From contig NC_003228.3 in assembly GCF_000025985.1 (NCBI RefSeq), positions 1,364,001 through 1,428,000 on the forward strand: a DNA stretch of 64,000 bases, read 5' to 3'. Below the pieces are notes generated by a model. That model did no database searches, had not been told where the DNA came from, and saw only the letters and a program-made list of their open reading frames with translations. Positions 54,224-63,043 of the stretch are shown here, in pieces. Origin of the DNA: Bacteroides fragilis NCTC 9343 (GTDB lineage Bacteria; Bacteroidota; Bacteroidia; Bacteroidales; Bacteroidaceae). A program made the translations under genes and the position numbers. Positions within the stretch are counted from its first letter, which is position 1. Each line of letters starts with the position of its first letter.

Positions 54224-55837
54224 ATGAAAAAGAAACTCATGATGGTAGCAGTGCTCCTGGGTGCTTTGTCACTGGGAGCTTGCGTTGATAACAACGAATC
54301 AGCTTCTGTGGAGGCGGTACGTAATGCGAAAGCTGAACAGTTGATGTCTATTGCTAACCTAAACAATGCGAATGCTGATGCTAAAAAAGCTGTTTCTGCA
54401 GCTGAAGTTGCATTGAAAGAGGCTGAAGCTGCTTATAAAAAAGCGCAGGCAGAAGCAGAACAGGCAGAGGCCGATCAACAGAAACTGTTATTAGAGAAGG
54501 CTCAGGCTACTTTAGAAATGGAAATTGAAGCATTGAAGTTGCAGGCTGAAGCAAATTTGAATTTTGCAAAAGCACAATTGGAGCAAGCAAAAGCTGATTT
54601 GATTGCAGCTTTGGATAGAGTAGACCAAGCTGAAAAAACGAGGATAAAGGATTTGCTTAGTAAAGTTGAGGATTTGTTAGATGATATTAATGCTGATCGT
54701 TCGTCTTTGGTTATTGCTAAAAACGATTTAGCAAAACTTAATGCTGGTTTAGTTACTGCTGAAGAAGTACGTAAACAAACAATTGCTGCACAGGAAGAGA
54801 TAAAGGCAACTGCACAGGCTTTGATCACTGAATATGAAAAGTATAGCCAGGAAGATAAAGCTAACGCTGAAACTGCTGCCAAAGAAGCAAATTCTAAGAA
54901 AATAGCTTTAGAAAAAATTCGAGAAGAGAAAAATACTGCATTGAGTATTGCTAATGATGATTATAGCACAGCTTCTAGAAATGCTTTTTACTGCCATTTT
55001 GTACAGGCTTTGCAAGCTATGGGAAATGATTATTATATTGTAGAATCTGTAAATAGTGAAGGTGTTTCTTATACTAATGATGATGCTACTACCGGGCAGG
55101 TTTGGAAAAGTGGTTATCAAAAGTATGTAGCTAATGTAGATCTCATTCAGGAAGAGGTTAAGTCTTACTCAAGAGGTTTAGCTGTTGCTGAGAAGAAACT
55201 GGTAGATGCAAAATCTGAACTTACTAAAGCTAAAGAAACTGATACTTATAAGAATTATGCAAAAGCTGTAACAGATGCCCAGAAGAAATATGATGAAGCT
55301 CAGACTGGTACCGAAAAGGAACAAGCTTTATATGAACTGCAAGCTGCTGAACAGACTTTGAAATCTTATATTCAGCCATATGAGTCGGGTATTACATCAG
55401 CTGAAGAAGAGATAGAGAATAAAACTGAATCTTTAGCAAAGTGGAATGAATATATGGATGTTGTTACAGGTGATGATTCAAAAGCCTATGAAACTTTGAT
55501 TAAGTCTTTGGCTACTGCTATTGATAATCAGCTTGATGCGAATATTGCATATGGCAAAGCCAATCATAATTATACTGTTCAGTCTCAATTGACTTCTGCG
55601 TTAGAGAATGTCGCTAATGGCTTATCTGATTATGTAGAATTAATTCAAGCACAGAAGATTGTGATTGCTCGGGCTGATGAGGTAATTGCTGACGCAAGTA
55701 CAATTGTAACGAAAGAGCAAGCTATTGCTAATAAAGAAAAGGAAATTGCTCAGTTAGAAAATAGCCTGTCTGTAAATGAGCCGATTTATGCTGATTATCT
55801 GGCTCAAATCAAAGCTTTAGTTGAAAGTGCTGAATAA
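54224..55837 (+). CDS. Coiled-coil lipoprotein of unknown function
   Basis: The start is ATG 54224. The 537-residue product has a lipoprotein signal (MKKKLMMVAVLLGALSLGAC, lipid on Cys 20), then long Ala/Glu/Lys coiled coils at about 30-260 (AEVALKEAEAAYKKAQAEAEQ) and 330-530. A non-coiled insert near 260-310 contains aromatic residues (NAFYCHFVQALQAMGNDYYIVES). The shape suggests a long periplasmic or surface rod. It is followed 46 bp later by an outer-membrane beta-barrel gene, a likely partner. No enzyme motif is visible. Confidence 0.75.
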   Translation: MKKKLMMVAVLLGALSLGACVDNNESASVEAVRNAKAEQLMSIANLNNANADAKKAVSAAEVALKEAEAAYKKAQAEAEQAEADQQKLLLEKAQATLEMEIEALKLQAEANLNFAKAQLEQAKADLIAALDRVDQAEKTRIKDLLSKVEDLLDDINADRSSLVIAKNDLAKLNAGLVTAEEVRKQTIAAQEEIKATAQALITEYEKYSQEDKANAETAAKEANSKKIALEKIREEKNTALSIANDDYSTASRNAFYCHFVQALQAMGNDYYIVESVNSEGVSYTNDDATTGQVWKSGYQKYVANVDLIQEEVKSYSRGLAVAEKKLVDAKSELTKAKETDTYKNYAKAVTDAQKKYDEAQTGTEKEQALYELQAAEQTLKSYIQPYESGITSAEEEIENKTESLAKWNEYMDVVTGDDSKAYETLIKSLATAIDNQLDANIAYGKANHNYTVQSQLTSALENVANGLSDYVELIQAQKIVIARADEVIADASTIVTKEQAIANKEKEIAQLENSLSVNEPIYADYLAQIKALVESAE

Positions 55838-55883
55838 CACATCTTCAAAAACGGCATAGAATTAAAAATAAACTAAAAGGATT

Positions 55884-56657
55884 ATGAAAATAAAAAGACT
55901 TTTAATATTGGCCGTTCTACCCATGATGTGTCTTGCAGCTAATGCACAGAACTGTAGTAAAGACAATACTCCTAAAAAAGGAGACTTTACTGTAGCAGCT
56001 ACTGTTGGATACAATAGTTACACAAATGTCACAGCCCCTTCGGGGCTGCTGACTGACTATGAAGTCAGAGCGCTCTCTACCAACTGGGCAGACAAAAAGC
56101 TGATGGTTGGTTTTGAAGGAGGCTGGTTCTTCAAAGATCAGTGGAAACTAAATTTGGGTGGCGGTGTCAGCTTCACGAATAACCCCGGTTATCCGGCTGT
56201 TCCCGGCACAATAGACGATTCGAATAAGAATAACTCGGCTGACGAGAATATGGGAGAGATTCCTAATTATCGTGCCGTAGCCGATGCTCAGTCGTTCGCC
56301 TATAATGTGTCAGCAGGTGTTGATCGTTATTTCAACATCAAGCGTGTTCCTAACCTGATGTGGTATACAGGTATTCGCGTAGGTTTTGCTTACGGTGAAA
56401 ATGAAATGAAGTATGATGAAGAGACCTCTATGGGCAAATCTATTGCCGAGAGTTGGAATCTTCGCGGCGCTTTGACTATTGGTGTCGATTACTTTGTTCT
56501 TCCTGCACTCTATATCGGTGCGCAGATCGATCCGTTTGCTTATACGTATAATAAGACTACGTATAACCCGCAAGCAGGTCTTGGAGATCTGTCGGCAGAC
56601 AGCCACAACTACAGTGTGCTGGCCGCTCCGACATTTAAGATCGGATTTAAGTTTTGA
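55884..56657 (+). CDS. Outer-membrane beta-barrel protein
   Basis: A 257-residue exported protein. The signal peptide MKIKRLLILAVLPMMCLAANA is cleaved near residue 21. The mature part has alternating amphipathic strands (FTVAATVGYNSYTN, KLMVGFEGGWFFKDQWKLNLGGGVSF, LMWYTGIRVGFAYGE, GALTIGVDYFVLPALYIGAQID) and ends in FKIGFKF, with the C-terminal Phe typical of barrels. It lies 46 bp after the lipoprotein gene and probably shares its promoter. Function unknown. Confidence 0.8.
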   Translation: MKIKRLLILAVLPMMCLAANAQNCSKDNTPKKGDFTVAATVGYNSYTNVTAPSGLLTDYEVRALSTNWADKKLMVGFEGGWFFKDQWKLNLGGGVSFTNNPGYPAVPGTIDDSNKNNSADENMGEIPNYRAVADAQSFAYNVSAGVDRYFNIKRVPNLMWYTGIRVGFAYGENEMKYDEETSMGKSIAESWNLRGALTIGVDYFVLPALYIGAQIDPFAYTYNKTTYNPQAGLGDLSADSHNYSVLAAPTFKIGFKF

Positions 56658-56667
56658 CCTCTATCTC

Positions 56668-56700
56668 CATCCGGCTGATAAGCCATCGGCCGGGTGGATA
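56668..56700 (+). terminator. Terminator-like hairpin after the barrel gene
   Basis: TCCATCCGGC pairs with GCCGGGTGGA (one G-U pair), just after the stop codon. A second stem, CCCCG with CGGGG near 56733-56760, is followed by TTTTTT and may be the stronger terminator. Confidence 0.6.
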
Positions 56701-56767
56701 ATTTTATAAATAAATAAGTCCATTTATTTATACCTCCCCGGTGTCCGTGACGGCTGTCGGGGATTTT

Positions 56768-57193
56768 TTATTCATTATCTTCTTCGAAGTCGAAATCAAA
56801 ATCGAAGTCATCCATAAATTCGGGAGTAGTAAATTCCTCAATGCTCCGGCGATCTTTTTTAGTTGGACGTCCGGTACCTCGTGCCCGATCAATAAAACCG
56901 CTGATTTTACTCATCTCCAGAAGTTCGTATTGATCAGGGGTTGTCACATTTTCCATCATTTCAGATACAAGTTTTGCACCCACCCGTTTTTCAATGGCTT
57001 GCAGGACTTTAAAGGAATATGTTATCGGAGGTTTTTTCACTTGGATTACGTCTCCGGGTTTTATCATACGAGCTGCTTTTACAAACGACCCATTGATGCT
57101 GATTCGTCCTTTCTTGCAGGCTTCTGCAGCGATTGTGCGAGTTTTGAAGATGCGGACTGCCCACATCCATTTATCTATTCTTGCTTCAGGCAT
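56768..57193 (-). CDS. S4-domain RNA-binding protein
   Basis: A 141-residue Hsp15-like protein. The S4 fold is seen at residues 4-65: RIDKWMWAVRIFKTRTIAAEACKKGRISINGSFVKAARMIKPGD. The basic-acidic tail ends in a run of Asp/Glu and Phe. Hsp15 relatives bind stalled 50S-nascent chain complexes. It follows pth in the same direction at 26 bp, in a translation-related cluster with rplY. Confidence 0.88.
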   Translation of the reverse strand: MPEARIDKWMWAVRIFKTRTIAAEACKKGRISINGSFVKAARMIKPGDVIQVKKPPITYSFKVLQAIEKRVGAKLVSEMMENVTTPDQYELLEMSKISGFIDRARGTGRPTKKDRRSIEEFTTPEFMDDFDFDFDFEEDNE

Positions 57194-57219
57194 TTGATTA
57201 TGAATTGAAAAATGAATAA

Positions 57220-57783
57220 TTATTTTTTGTTGAACTGATTCATCGTGATGTCGATACCTGCCAAACAGAAGCTTTTGGCGATTTCTCCGGCTGTTTCCAA
57301 ACGTTCATCCATTGTTTTCCAGTCTTCGTCCGTGAAATGCCCCAATACAAAGTCTATTTGTCCGCCTCTTGGAAAATCATTACCGATACCAAATCTCAAG
57401 CGCGCATAGTTTTGGGTGCCCAAGATAGTTGCGATGTGTTTTAATCCGTTATGACCGGCATCACTGCCTTTGCTTTTCAGGCGTAAGGTACCGAAGGGAA
57501 GTGCTAAGTCATCTACAATGATTAATACGTTTTCTAATGGAATGTTTTCTTTTTGCATCCAATAACGTACGGCGTTGCCGCTTAGATTCATGAATGTCGA
57601 GGGTTTTAACAAGATCATTTGTCTTCCTTTGACAGATAGGGTAGTGGTAAAGCCATAACGACCATCTGTGAATGATAGGTTGTTTGCTCTGGCTAAAGCA
57701 TCCAATACCATAAAACCTATATTATGGCGGGTTTCATGATATTCCGGACCAATATTGCCTAACCCGACAATTAAGTATTTCAT
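57220..57783 (-). CDS. pth: Peptidyl-tRNA hydrolase
   Basis: A 187-residue Pth1 enzyme. It starts [24 protein letters not shown] with the catalytic His near residue 20. [13 protein letters not shown] is near 63, [27 protein letters not shown] near 91-117 and [12 protein letters not shown] near 131. It frees peptides from prematurely released peptidyl-tRNAs. The rplY-pth-S4 order on the minus strand is a usual bacterial pairing. Confidence 0.97.
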   Translation of the reverse strand: MKYLIVGLGNIGPEYHETRHNIGFMVLDALARANNLSFTDGRYGFTTTLSVKGRQMILLKPSTFMNLSGNAVRYWMQKENIPLENVLIIVDDLALPFGTLRLKSKGSDAGHNGLKHIATILGTQNYARLRFGIGNDFPRGGQIDFVLGHFTDEDWKTMDERLETAGEIAKSFCLAGIDITMNQFNKK

Positions 57784-57812
57784 ATCTTTTCAATCTGTTT
57801 GTTTTAAATAAG

Positions 57813-57856
57813 AACGCAGATTAACACAGATCGTAAAATCTGCATTAATCTGCGTT
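57813..57856. repeat. Intergenic inverted repeat between rplY and pth
   Basis: AACGCAGATTAA at 57813-57824 pairs perfectly with 57845-57856, and the loop holds CAGAT/ATCTG. The repeated CGCAGATTAA/CACAGAT wording resembles short palindromic repeats I recall from Bacteroides intergenic DNA. It may also act as an RNA processing or attenuating hairpin. Confidence 0.5.
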
Positions 57857-57889
57857 TGAATGATATCTTTGTTAAAGGGATAACCGATA

Positions 57890-58480
57890 TTATTTTCCGG
57901 CTGCAGCAGCTGCACCTCTTGCTGCACGAGTCAACTTAACAGCACATACAACAGCTTCTTTTGCATTCAGCAATTCTAAACCTTCATAGCTTAGTTCGCC
58001 AACTTTTACTGTCTTACCGAGACCCAGGTGAGATACATTAATAGTCAGTTTCTCCGGAATGATATTATACAAAGCTTTCACTTTCAGTTTACGCATCTGC
58101 AATGCCAATTTACCACCGGCTTTCACACCTTCAGCAAGACCTTCAAGCTGTACAGGTACTTCCATTACAATAGGTTTAGCTTCGTCAATCTGATAGAAGT
58201 CTACGTGCAGGATAGTATCTTTTACCGGGTGGAATTGGATATCTTTCAGAATGGCATTTACTTTTTTGCCATCAATAACCAAATCAACTACATAAATATG
58301 CGGAGTGTAAACCAAATTACGAAGTCCTTCGTTGGTCACTGTGAAGTGAACTACTTCTTCACCACCGTAAAGTACGCAAGGTACACCACCGTTGTTACGA
58401 ATTTCTTTCAAAGCTCTTGCCTGTTCAGAAGAGCGTTCTGCAATTGTTCTTGCAGTTCCTTTTACTTCAATTGATCTCAT
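57890..58480 (-). CDS. rplY: 50S ribosomal protein L25 (CTC form)
   Basis: A 196-residue long L25 with the N-terminal L25 domain (MRSIEVKGTARTIAERSSEQARALKEIRNNGGVPCVLYGG) and the C-terminal beta domain of the CTC type (QLEGLAEGVKAGGKLALQMRKLKVKAL). The C-terminus is Ala-rich. It binds 5S rRNA. Its strong promoter and the paired repeats downstream of the start suggest specific regulation. It leads the rplY-pth-S4 cluster. Confidence 0.96.
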   Translation of the reverse strand: MRSIEVKGTARTIAERSSEQARALKEIRNNGGVPCVLYGGEEVVHFTVTNEGLRNLVYTPHIYVVDLVIDGKKVNAILKDIQFHPVKDTILHVDFYQIDEAKPIVMEVPVQLEGLAEGVKAGGKLALQMRKLKVKALYNIIPEKLTINVSHLGLGKTVKVGELSYEGLELLNAKEAVVCAVKLTRAARGAAAAAGK

Positions 58481-58538
58481 TTCTTGAAATTTTTTGTGTT
58501 ACTCTAAATTAAGTTATTTTGCTTGCTTAATTCACCAT

Positions 58539-58565
58539 CACACGATGTGGTTATCACACGATGTG
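58539..58565 (-). promoter_or_regulatory. Duplicated CACACGATGTG sites in the rplY leader
   Basis: CACACGATGTG occurs at 58539-58549 and 58555-58565, each nearly palindromic, 16 bp apart start to start. They lie just downstream of the predicted rplY transcription start, the place of an operator or of a paired RNA element. Confidence 0.55.
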
Positions 58566-58577
58566 CAAAAAGCGGTG

Positions 58578-58608
58578 CAAAATTACACTTTCTTTCTGAA
58601 ATATCAAA
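58578..58608 (-). promoter_or_regulatory. Promoter of rplY
   Basis: On the minus strand TTTG (58608-58605) and TAATTTTG (58585-58578) are 19 bp apart, a full Bacteroidota promoter. Transcription should start near 58571. Confidence 0.75.
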
Positions 58609-58624
58609 GAATTGATGCCTTTAA

Positions 58625-59011
58625 TTATTCAAAATCAATGTCAATCTTGATTTCGCTATCCAAAACTGTAGTCTCCGGTTCACTTTCAGGTTCGACTTTT
58701 TCCTCCGATTCGGAATCTTCTGTATATTCTTGATTCTGATTGATGAAGTTGATAGCTTGTTCGAGTCCGGCCATGAATTTACCAAAATCCTCTTTATACA
58801 AGAAAATTTTGTGCTTTTCAAAGCTTACTTGAGAGTCATCTCCTTCGCCCATCACAACTTTCTTGCTTTCGGTAATGGCAAGAAACATTTCATCTTTGCG
58901 GTTCTTTTTAACGTCCAGGTAATATATACGTTTACCGGCCTTTATTGATTTTGAGAATACGATCTCTTTATCATTCATGTCTGTTCCTATTTTCTTTTTA
59001 AAATCTTCCAT
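58625..59011 (-). CDS. DUF3276 (PUR-alpha-like) nucleic-acid-binding protein
   Basis: The start is ATG 59011 (MEDFKKKIG), giving 128 residues. The PUR-like fold is seen in VFSKSIKAGKRIYYLDVKKNRKDEMFLAITESKK and KHKIFLYKEDFGKFMAGLEQAINFI, followed by an acidic tail. Bacteroidota PUR proteins bind single-stranded nucleic acid; their cellular task is not settled. It lies upstream of rplY with the rplY promoter near its 3' end. Confidence 0.88.
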   Translation of the reverse strand: MEDFKKKIGTDMNDKEIVFSKSIKAGKRIYYLDVKKNRKDEMFLAITESKKVVMGEGDDSQVSFEKHKIFLYKEDFGKFMAGLEQAINFINQNQEYTEDSESEEKVEPESEPETTVLDSEIKIDIDFE

Positions 59012-59115
59012 ATTGTTAGGTCTGTTTATAATTGGCTTCAAAATTGGATATTTTTTTTAAACTGTCAAAAGAAAAAGGAAAGAGAATGAAATACTGCATT
59101 AAAAAATGTGATTTA

Positions 59116-59148
59116 TTTGTGTAAACTCATTAAAAATGTCTACTTTTG
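59116..59148 (+). promoter_or_regulatory. Promoter of the nusB operon
   Basis: TTTG at 59116-59119 and TACTTTTG at 59141-59148 are 21 bp apart. The promoter lies inside the upstream extension of the nusB frame and so supports ATG 59180 as start. Confidence 0.75.
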
Positions 59149-59179
59149 CAATTCGTTAATAACAGTATTAATTAAGATT

Positions 59180-60106
59180 ATGATTAACAGAGTTCTTATT
59201 CGTCTAAAGATCATACAGATAGTGTATGCTTACTATCAAAACGGCAGCAAAAATTTAGACTCAGCGGAGAAAGAGTTGTTCTTTAGCCTCTCAAAGGCTT
59301 ATGATCTGTACAACTATTTGCTGATGCTTATGATTGCTTTGACGGAATATGCACAAAAACGCATCGACACAGCGAAAGCTAAACTAGCGCCGACTAAAGA
59401 AGAGTTGTATCCTAACATGAAGTTTGTGGAAAATAAATTTGTTGCACAACTCGAAGTGAATAAACAATTGAGCGAATTTATAGCTAATCAGAAAAGGACC
59501 TGGGCTAATGATCAGGACTTCATTAAAGAATTATACGAAAAGATTATTGCATCCGATATATACAAGGAGTATATGGCTTCTTCTGACAAATCTTATGAAG
59601 CAGATCGTGAATTATGGAGAAAACTCTATAAAACTTTCGTTTTTAATAATGATTCGTTAGATCAGGTGTTGGAAGATCAGAGTTTATATTGGAATGATGA
59701 TAAGGAGATTGTCGATACATTTGTATTGAAGACCATTAAGCGTTTTGAAGAAAAACAGGGAGCTAACCAACCATTGTTACCCGAGTTCAAAGATGACGAA
59801 GACCAGGAGTTTGCACGCCGTTTGTTCCGTCGGGCCATTTTAAATGCCGACTATTACCGGCACTTGATCAGTGAAAATACAAAGAACTGGGATTTGGATC
59901 GTGTAGCTTTCATGGATGTAATTATTATGCAATGTGCATTAGCAGAAATTCTTAGTTTTCCGAACATTCCGGTCAGCGTTTCGTTAAATGAGTATGTAGA
60001 GATTGCTAAACTCTATAGTACAGTGAAAAGCGGTAGCTTTATCAATGGTACATTGGACGGAATAGTTAATCAATTAAAAAAAGAAGGTAAGTTGACAAAA
60101 AACTAA
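59180..60106 (+). CDS. nusB: Transcription antitermination factor NusB, long form
   Basis: The start is ATG 59180, giving 308 residues, about twice the E. coli NusB. The NusB fold opens with MINRVLIRLKIIQIVYAYYQNG and closes with DRVAFMDVIIMQCALAEILSFPNIPVSVSLNEYVEIAKLYST near 255-295, the most conserved part. The long helical insert between is typical of Bacteroidota. With NusE, NusB binds boxA RNA in rRNA antitermination. First gene of a run to DUF5606. Confidence 0.92.
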   Translation: MINRVLIRLKIIQIVYAYYQNGSKNLDSAEKELFFSLSKAYDLYNYLLMLMIALTEYAQKRIDTAKAKLAPTKEELYPNMKFVENKFVAQLEVNKQLSEFIANQKRTWANDQDFIKELYEKIIASDIYKEYMASSDKSYEADRELWRKLYKTFVFNNDSLDQVLEDQSLYWNDDKEIVDTFVLKTIKRFEEKQGANQPLLPEFKDDEDQEFARRLFRRAILNADYYRHLISENTKNWDLDRVAFMDVIIMQCALAEILSFPNIPVSVSLNEYVEIAKLYSTVKSGSFINGTLDGIVNQLKKEGKLTKN

Positions 60107-60152
60107 TACCTTTGTCTAAATAGATTAAAAAACTAATAAAACTGATTATTTT

Positions 60153-60479
60153 ATGAACCTATTAACTGTATTTTTTCAAGCTCCTGCTGCTGGCCCTGAC
60201 GGTAGTTTGATGTGGATCATGCTGATAGCAATGTTTGTTATCATGTATTTCTTCATGATTCGTCCGCAGAACAAGAAGCAGAAAGAGATCGCTAATTTCC
60301 GCAAATCTCTCCAGGTTAACCAGAATGTGATTACTGCTGGTGGCATTCATGGTGTGATTAAGGAAATCAATGATGATTACATTGTTCTTGAAATCGCTTC
60401 TAATGTAAAAATTAAGATAGATAAGAACTCTATTTTTGCAGATGCTTCTGCTGCCAACAGTCAGTCTGCTACGAAATAA
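60153..60479 (+). CDS. yajC: Preprotein translocase subunit YajC
   Basis: A 108-residue protein with one N-terminal membrane helix (LMWIMLIAMFVIMYFFMIRP, about 20-39) and the family motif FMIRPQNKKQKEIANFRKSL with VITAGGIHGVIKEI. It accompanies SecDF in the Sec complex. It lies 46 bp after nusB, an arrangement usual in Bacteroides. Confidence 0.95.
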   Translation: MNLLTVFFQAPAAGPDGSLMWIMLIAMFVIMYFFMIRPQNKKQKEIANFRKSLQVNQNVITAGGIHGVIKEINDDYIVLEIASNVKIKIDKNSIFADASAANSQSATK

Positions 60480-60502
60480 GGAACTAAAAATAAATAAAGC
60501 CT

Positions 60503-61516
60503 ATGTTCGAACGTAGGAACATAAAGTATATTTATTTAAAATTATCAAGAAAGATTAAGGACTTTCTGCTTAGTGATAAGAGCAGAGAGTTCTTAATTTT
60601 TTTATTTTTCTTTTTTATTGCAGGTGGATTTTGGTTGCTTCAAACGTTAAACAATGATTATGAAGCAGAATTTTCTATTCCTGTCCGTCTGAAAGGAGTG
60701 CCCAATCATGTGGTTTTAACTTCTGAACCTCCTTCTGAACTCCGCATTAAAGTAAAAGATAAAGGAACGGTGTTGCTGAACTATATGTTGGGTAAAAGCT
60801 TTTTTCCCGTTAATATCGATTTTTCCGAGTCGAAAGTACCTGATAATCATGTGAAAATTTATGCGTCGGAACTTGAGAAAAAAATAGCAGGACAACTTAA
60901 TGTATCGACCCGTTTGCTGTCTGTAAAGCCTGATACTCTGGAGTATATCTATTCTACCGGAAAGTCTAAACTAGTGCCTGTCAAATTGGAAGGTAAAGTC
61001 GTTGCAGGGCGCCAATATTATATTTCCGATACGATCTATTCTCCGGATTCTGTTTTGGTATATGCCCCTGTGGCTATATTGGATACAATAACGGCAGCTT
61101 ATACGCAAAAAGTTAATTTTGAAAATGTAATGGATACATTGAAGCAGCGAATAGCGCTTGCCGGAGTAAAGGGGGCCAAATTTGTTCCCGGGGCTATTGA
61201 TTTGACTTTACCCGTGGATATATATACGGAGAAAACAGTTGAAGTCTTATTACGTGGTATCAATTTTCCTGCAGATAAGGTGTTGAGGGCATTTCCATCT
61301 AAAGTTCAGGTTACGTTTCAAGTTGGATTAAGTCGTTTTCGCGAAGTTAACGCAAGTGACTTTGTTGTGAATGTTTCTTATGAAGAACTTTTGAAATTGG
61401 GTACTGATAAATATACTGTAAAATTGAAATCTCTTCCACGTGGAGTAAGTCATGTGCGAATCCATCCGGAACAGGTTGATTTTTTGATAGAACAACTCTC
61501 TTCTGATGGCAATTAA
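60503..61516 (+). CDS. YbbR-like protein
   Basis: A 337-residue protein with one N-terminal transmembrane helix at about residues 30-50 ([21 protein letters not shown]) and YbbR-type beta-repeats outside the membrane: [32 protein letters not shown] and [18 protein letters not shown]. In other bacteria YbbR (CdaR) partners the diadenylate cyclase CdaA; no cdaA lies here. It overlaps coaE by 11 bp. Confidence 0.85.
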   Translation: MFERRNIKYIYLKLSRKIKDFLLSDKSREFLIFLFFFFIAGGFWLLQTLNNDYEAEFSIPVRLKGVPNHVVLTSEPPSELRIKVKDKGTVLLNYMLGKSFFPVNIDFSESKVPDNHVKIYASELEKKIAGQLNVSTRLLSVKPDTLEYIYSTGKSKLVPVKLEGKVVAGRQYYISDTIYSPDSVLVYAPVAILDTITAAYTQKVNFENVMDTLKQRIALAGVKGAKFVPGAIDLTLPVDIYTEKTVEVLLRGINFPADKVLRAFPSKVQVTFQVGLSRFREVNASDFVVNVSYEELLKLGTDKYTVKLKSLPRGVSHVRIHPEQVDFLIEQLSSDGN

Positions 61517-62123
61517 AATTGGAATAACCGGCGGAATCGGTAGTGGTAAAAGTGTCGTTTCACATTTACTTGAAGTGATGGGAGTTCCTGTCTATATCTC
61601 GGATGAAGAGTCAAAGAAAGTAGTGGCCACTGATCCTGTTATTCGTAAAGAGTTGTGTGATTTAGTAGGAGAGGAGGTTTTTTTTGGCGGCAAATTAAAT
61701 AAGACTTTACTGGCCACATATCTTTTCGCTTCTTCGACGCATGCTTCTCAGGTTAATGGAATCATACATCCGAGGGTTAAGGAGCATTTCAGGCAATGGA
61801 GTTCACACAAAGATTGTCTGGATATAATAGGTATGGAATCGGCAATTCTGATAGAATCGGGCTTTGCGGATGAAGTTGATTGTATAGTGATGGTCTACGC
61901 GCCTTTGGAACTCAGGGTAGAACGTGCGGTGCGGCGTGACAATGCTTCATGCGAGCAGATTATGCAGCGTATCCGGAGCCAAATGAGTGATGAAGAAAAA
62001 TGTGAGAGGGCTTCTTTCGTCATAATAAACGATGGTGAAAAGCCGTTGATACCACAGATTTTAGAGCTAATTGCTTTTCTATATCAAAAGATTCATTACC
62101 TTTGCTCCGCAAAAAATAACTAA
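61506..62123 (+). CDS. coaE: Dephospho-CoA kinase
   Basis: A 205-residue P-loop kinase. [21 protein letters not shown] lies at residues 6-26, YISDEESKK near 33 and [32 protein letters not shown] near 115-145. It performs the last step of CoA synthesis. Its start lies inside the ybbR gene. Confidence 0.95.
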   Translation: MAIKIGITGGIGSGKSVVSHLLEVMGVPVYISDEESKKVVATDPVIRKELCDLVGEEVFFGGKLNKTLLATYLFASSTHASQVNGIIHPRVKEHFRQWSSHKDCLDIIGMESAILIESGFADEVDCIVMVYAPLELRVERAVRRDNASCEQIMQRIRSQMSDEEKCERASFVIINDGEKPLIPQILELIAFLYQKIHYLCSAKNN

Positions 62124-62140
62124 TATAAAAGTAATATACT

Positions 62141-62557
62141 ATGTTAAAGACTATTTTGTCTATCTCCGGCAAACCGGGGTTGTATAAGCTTATTTCGCAG
62201 GGTAAAAATATGTTGATTGTAGAAACAATTGATGCAGCTAAGAAACGTTTCCCTGCTTATGGTAACGAAAAAATTATCTCTCTGGCAGATATAGCAATGT
62301 ACACAAACGATTCAGAAGTGCCTTTACGTGACGTGTTGCGTTCAATAAAAGAAAAAGAAAATGCAGCTATCGCTTCTATAGATGTGAAGAAAGCTACTTC
62401 TGAGCAATTACGTGAATATTTGGCTGAGGTTTTGCCTGACTTTGATCGTGACAGAGTATATACCAATGATATCAAGAAATTGATTTTGTGGTATAATATC
62501 TTAGTCTCTAACGGAATTACAGACTTTGGTGAAGAGACTGCCGTTGAAGCAGAATAA
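62141..62557 (+). CDS. DUF5606 protein
   Basis: A 138-residue protein matching DUF5606. The N-terminal SH3-like part MLKTILSISGKPGLYKLISQGKNMLIVE is followed by RFPAYGNEKIISLADIAMYT and the C-terminal helical LREYLAEVLPDFDRDRVYTNDIKKLILWYNIL. It is confined to Bacteroidota as far as I know, with no function known to me. It is 17 bp after coaE and ends the operon before a terminator. Confidence 0.85.
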   Translation: MLKTILSISGKPGLYKLISQGKNMLIVETIDAAKKRFPAYGNEKIISLADIAMYTNDSEVPLRDVLRSIKEKENAAIASIDVKKATSEQLREYLAEVLPDFDRDRVYTNDIKKLILWYNILVSNGITDFGEETAVEAE

Positions 62558-62576
62558 ATCTACCACACTTTTAGTT

Positions 62577-62623
62577 AAAAGCACAATGTCCTTTATTAAA
62601 GGGTATTGTGCTTTTATTTTTTT
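62577..62623 (+). terminator. Terminator after the nusB-DUF5606 operon
   Basis: AAAAGCACAAT at 62577-62587 pairs perfectly with 62605-62615, with inner CCTTT/AAAGG, followed by ATTTTTTT. Confidence 0.85.
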
Positions 62624-62706
62624 ATTATATCTCTATAAACAAAAGTTTTTTTAAGCTGTTCTTGCAGGACTATATGAAATTTGCATAGAATATTTTAGAG
62701 AACTTA

Positions 62707-62739
62707 TTTGTCGTATTCAGGGCTTTTTAATTATCTTTG
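62707..62739 (+). promoter_or_regulatory. Promoter of the structured RNA near clpB
   Basis: TTTG at 62707-62710 and TATCTTTG at 62732-62739 are 21 bp apart. Transcription should start near 62746, with no gene of size before 63044. Confidence 0.75.
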
Positions 62740-62745
62740 TTGCAA

Positions 62746-62988
62746 TCCGTCGGAACCTGAAGAGTCAGTGTTACGAGGAATATTACACAAAAAGAACAAA
62801 AGCGTTTTTAAGATATTATTCTGTACTTGAAATCTGGACAATTTCACTATTCAGGAATAATGTAACGAACGCTCATGCTCTGCTGTATATGCAAATATAT
62901 AGTATCGAGCGTGGGTTGTTGTACATTATTTGAATAGTGGCAGTCCAGAGCCTCAGGTACGATAATTACAACGTTCCCACGCTTTTTT
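62746..62988 (+). ncRNA. Structured RNA, 6S RNA-like candidate
   Basis: Downstream of a full promoter the transcript folds into a long rod: 62823-62830 with 62953-62960; 62833-62839 with 62943-62949; 62845-62853 with 62931-62939; 62856-62864 with 62922-62930; 62870-62874 with 62907-62911. Bulges break it as in 6S RNA. It ends at AGCGTGGG/CCCACGCT plus six T, which could be its terminator. 6S RNA binds RNA polymerase by mimicking open promoter DNA. A leader or attenuator for the 79-residue gene downstream is the alternative. Confidence 0.55.
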
Positions 62989-63043
62989 ATATACGAAAGA
63001 TTCTTTCGAGGGAACCGGGAGGGATAGAAGGAAGGAAAAGAGC

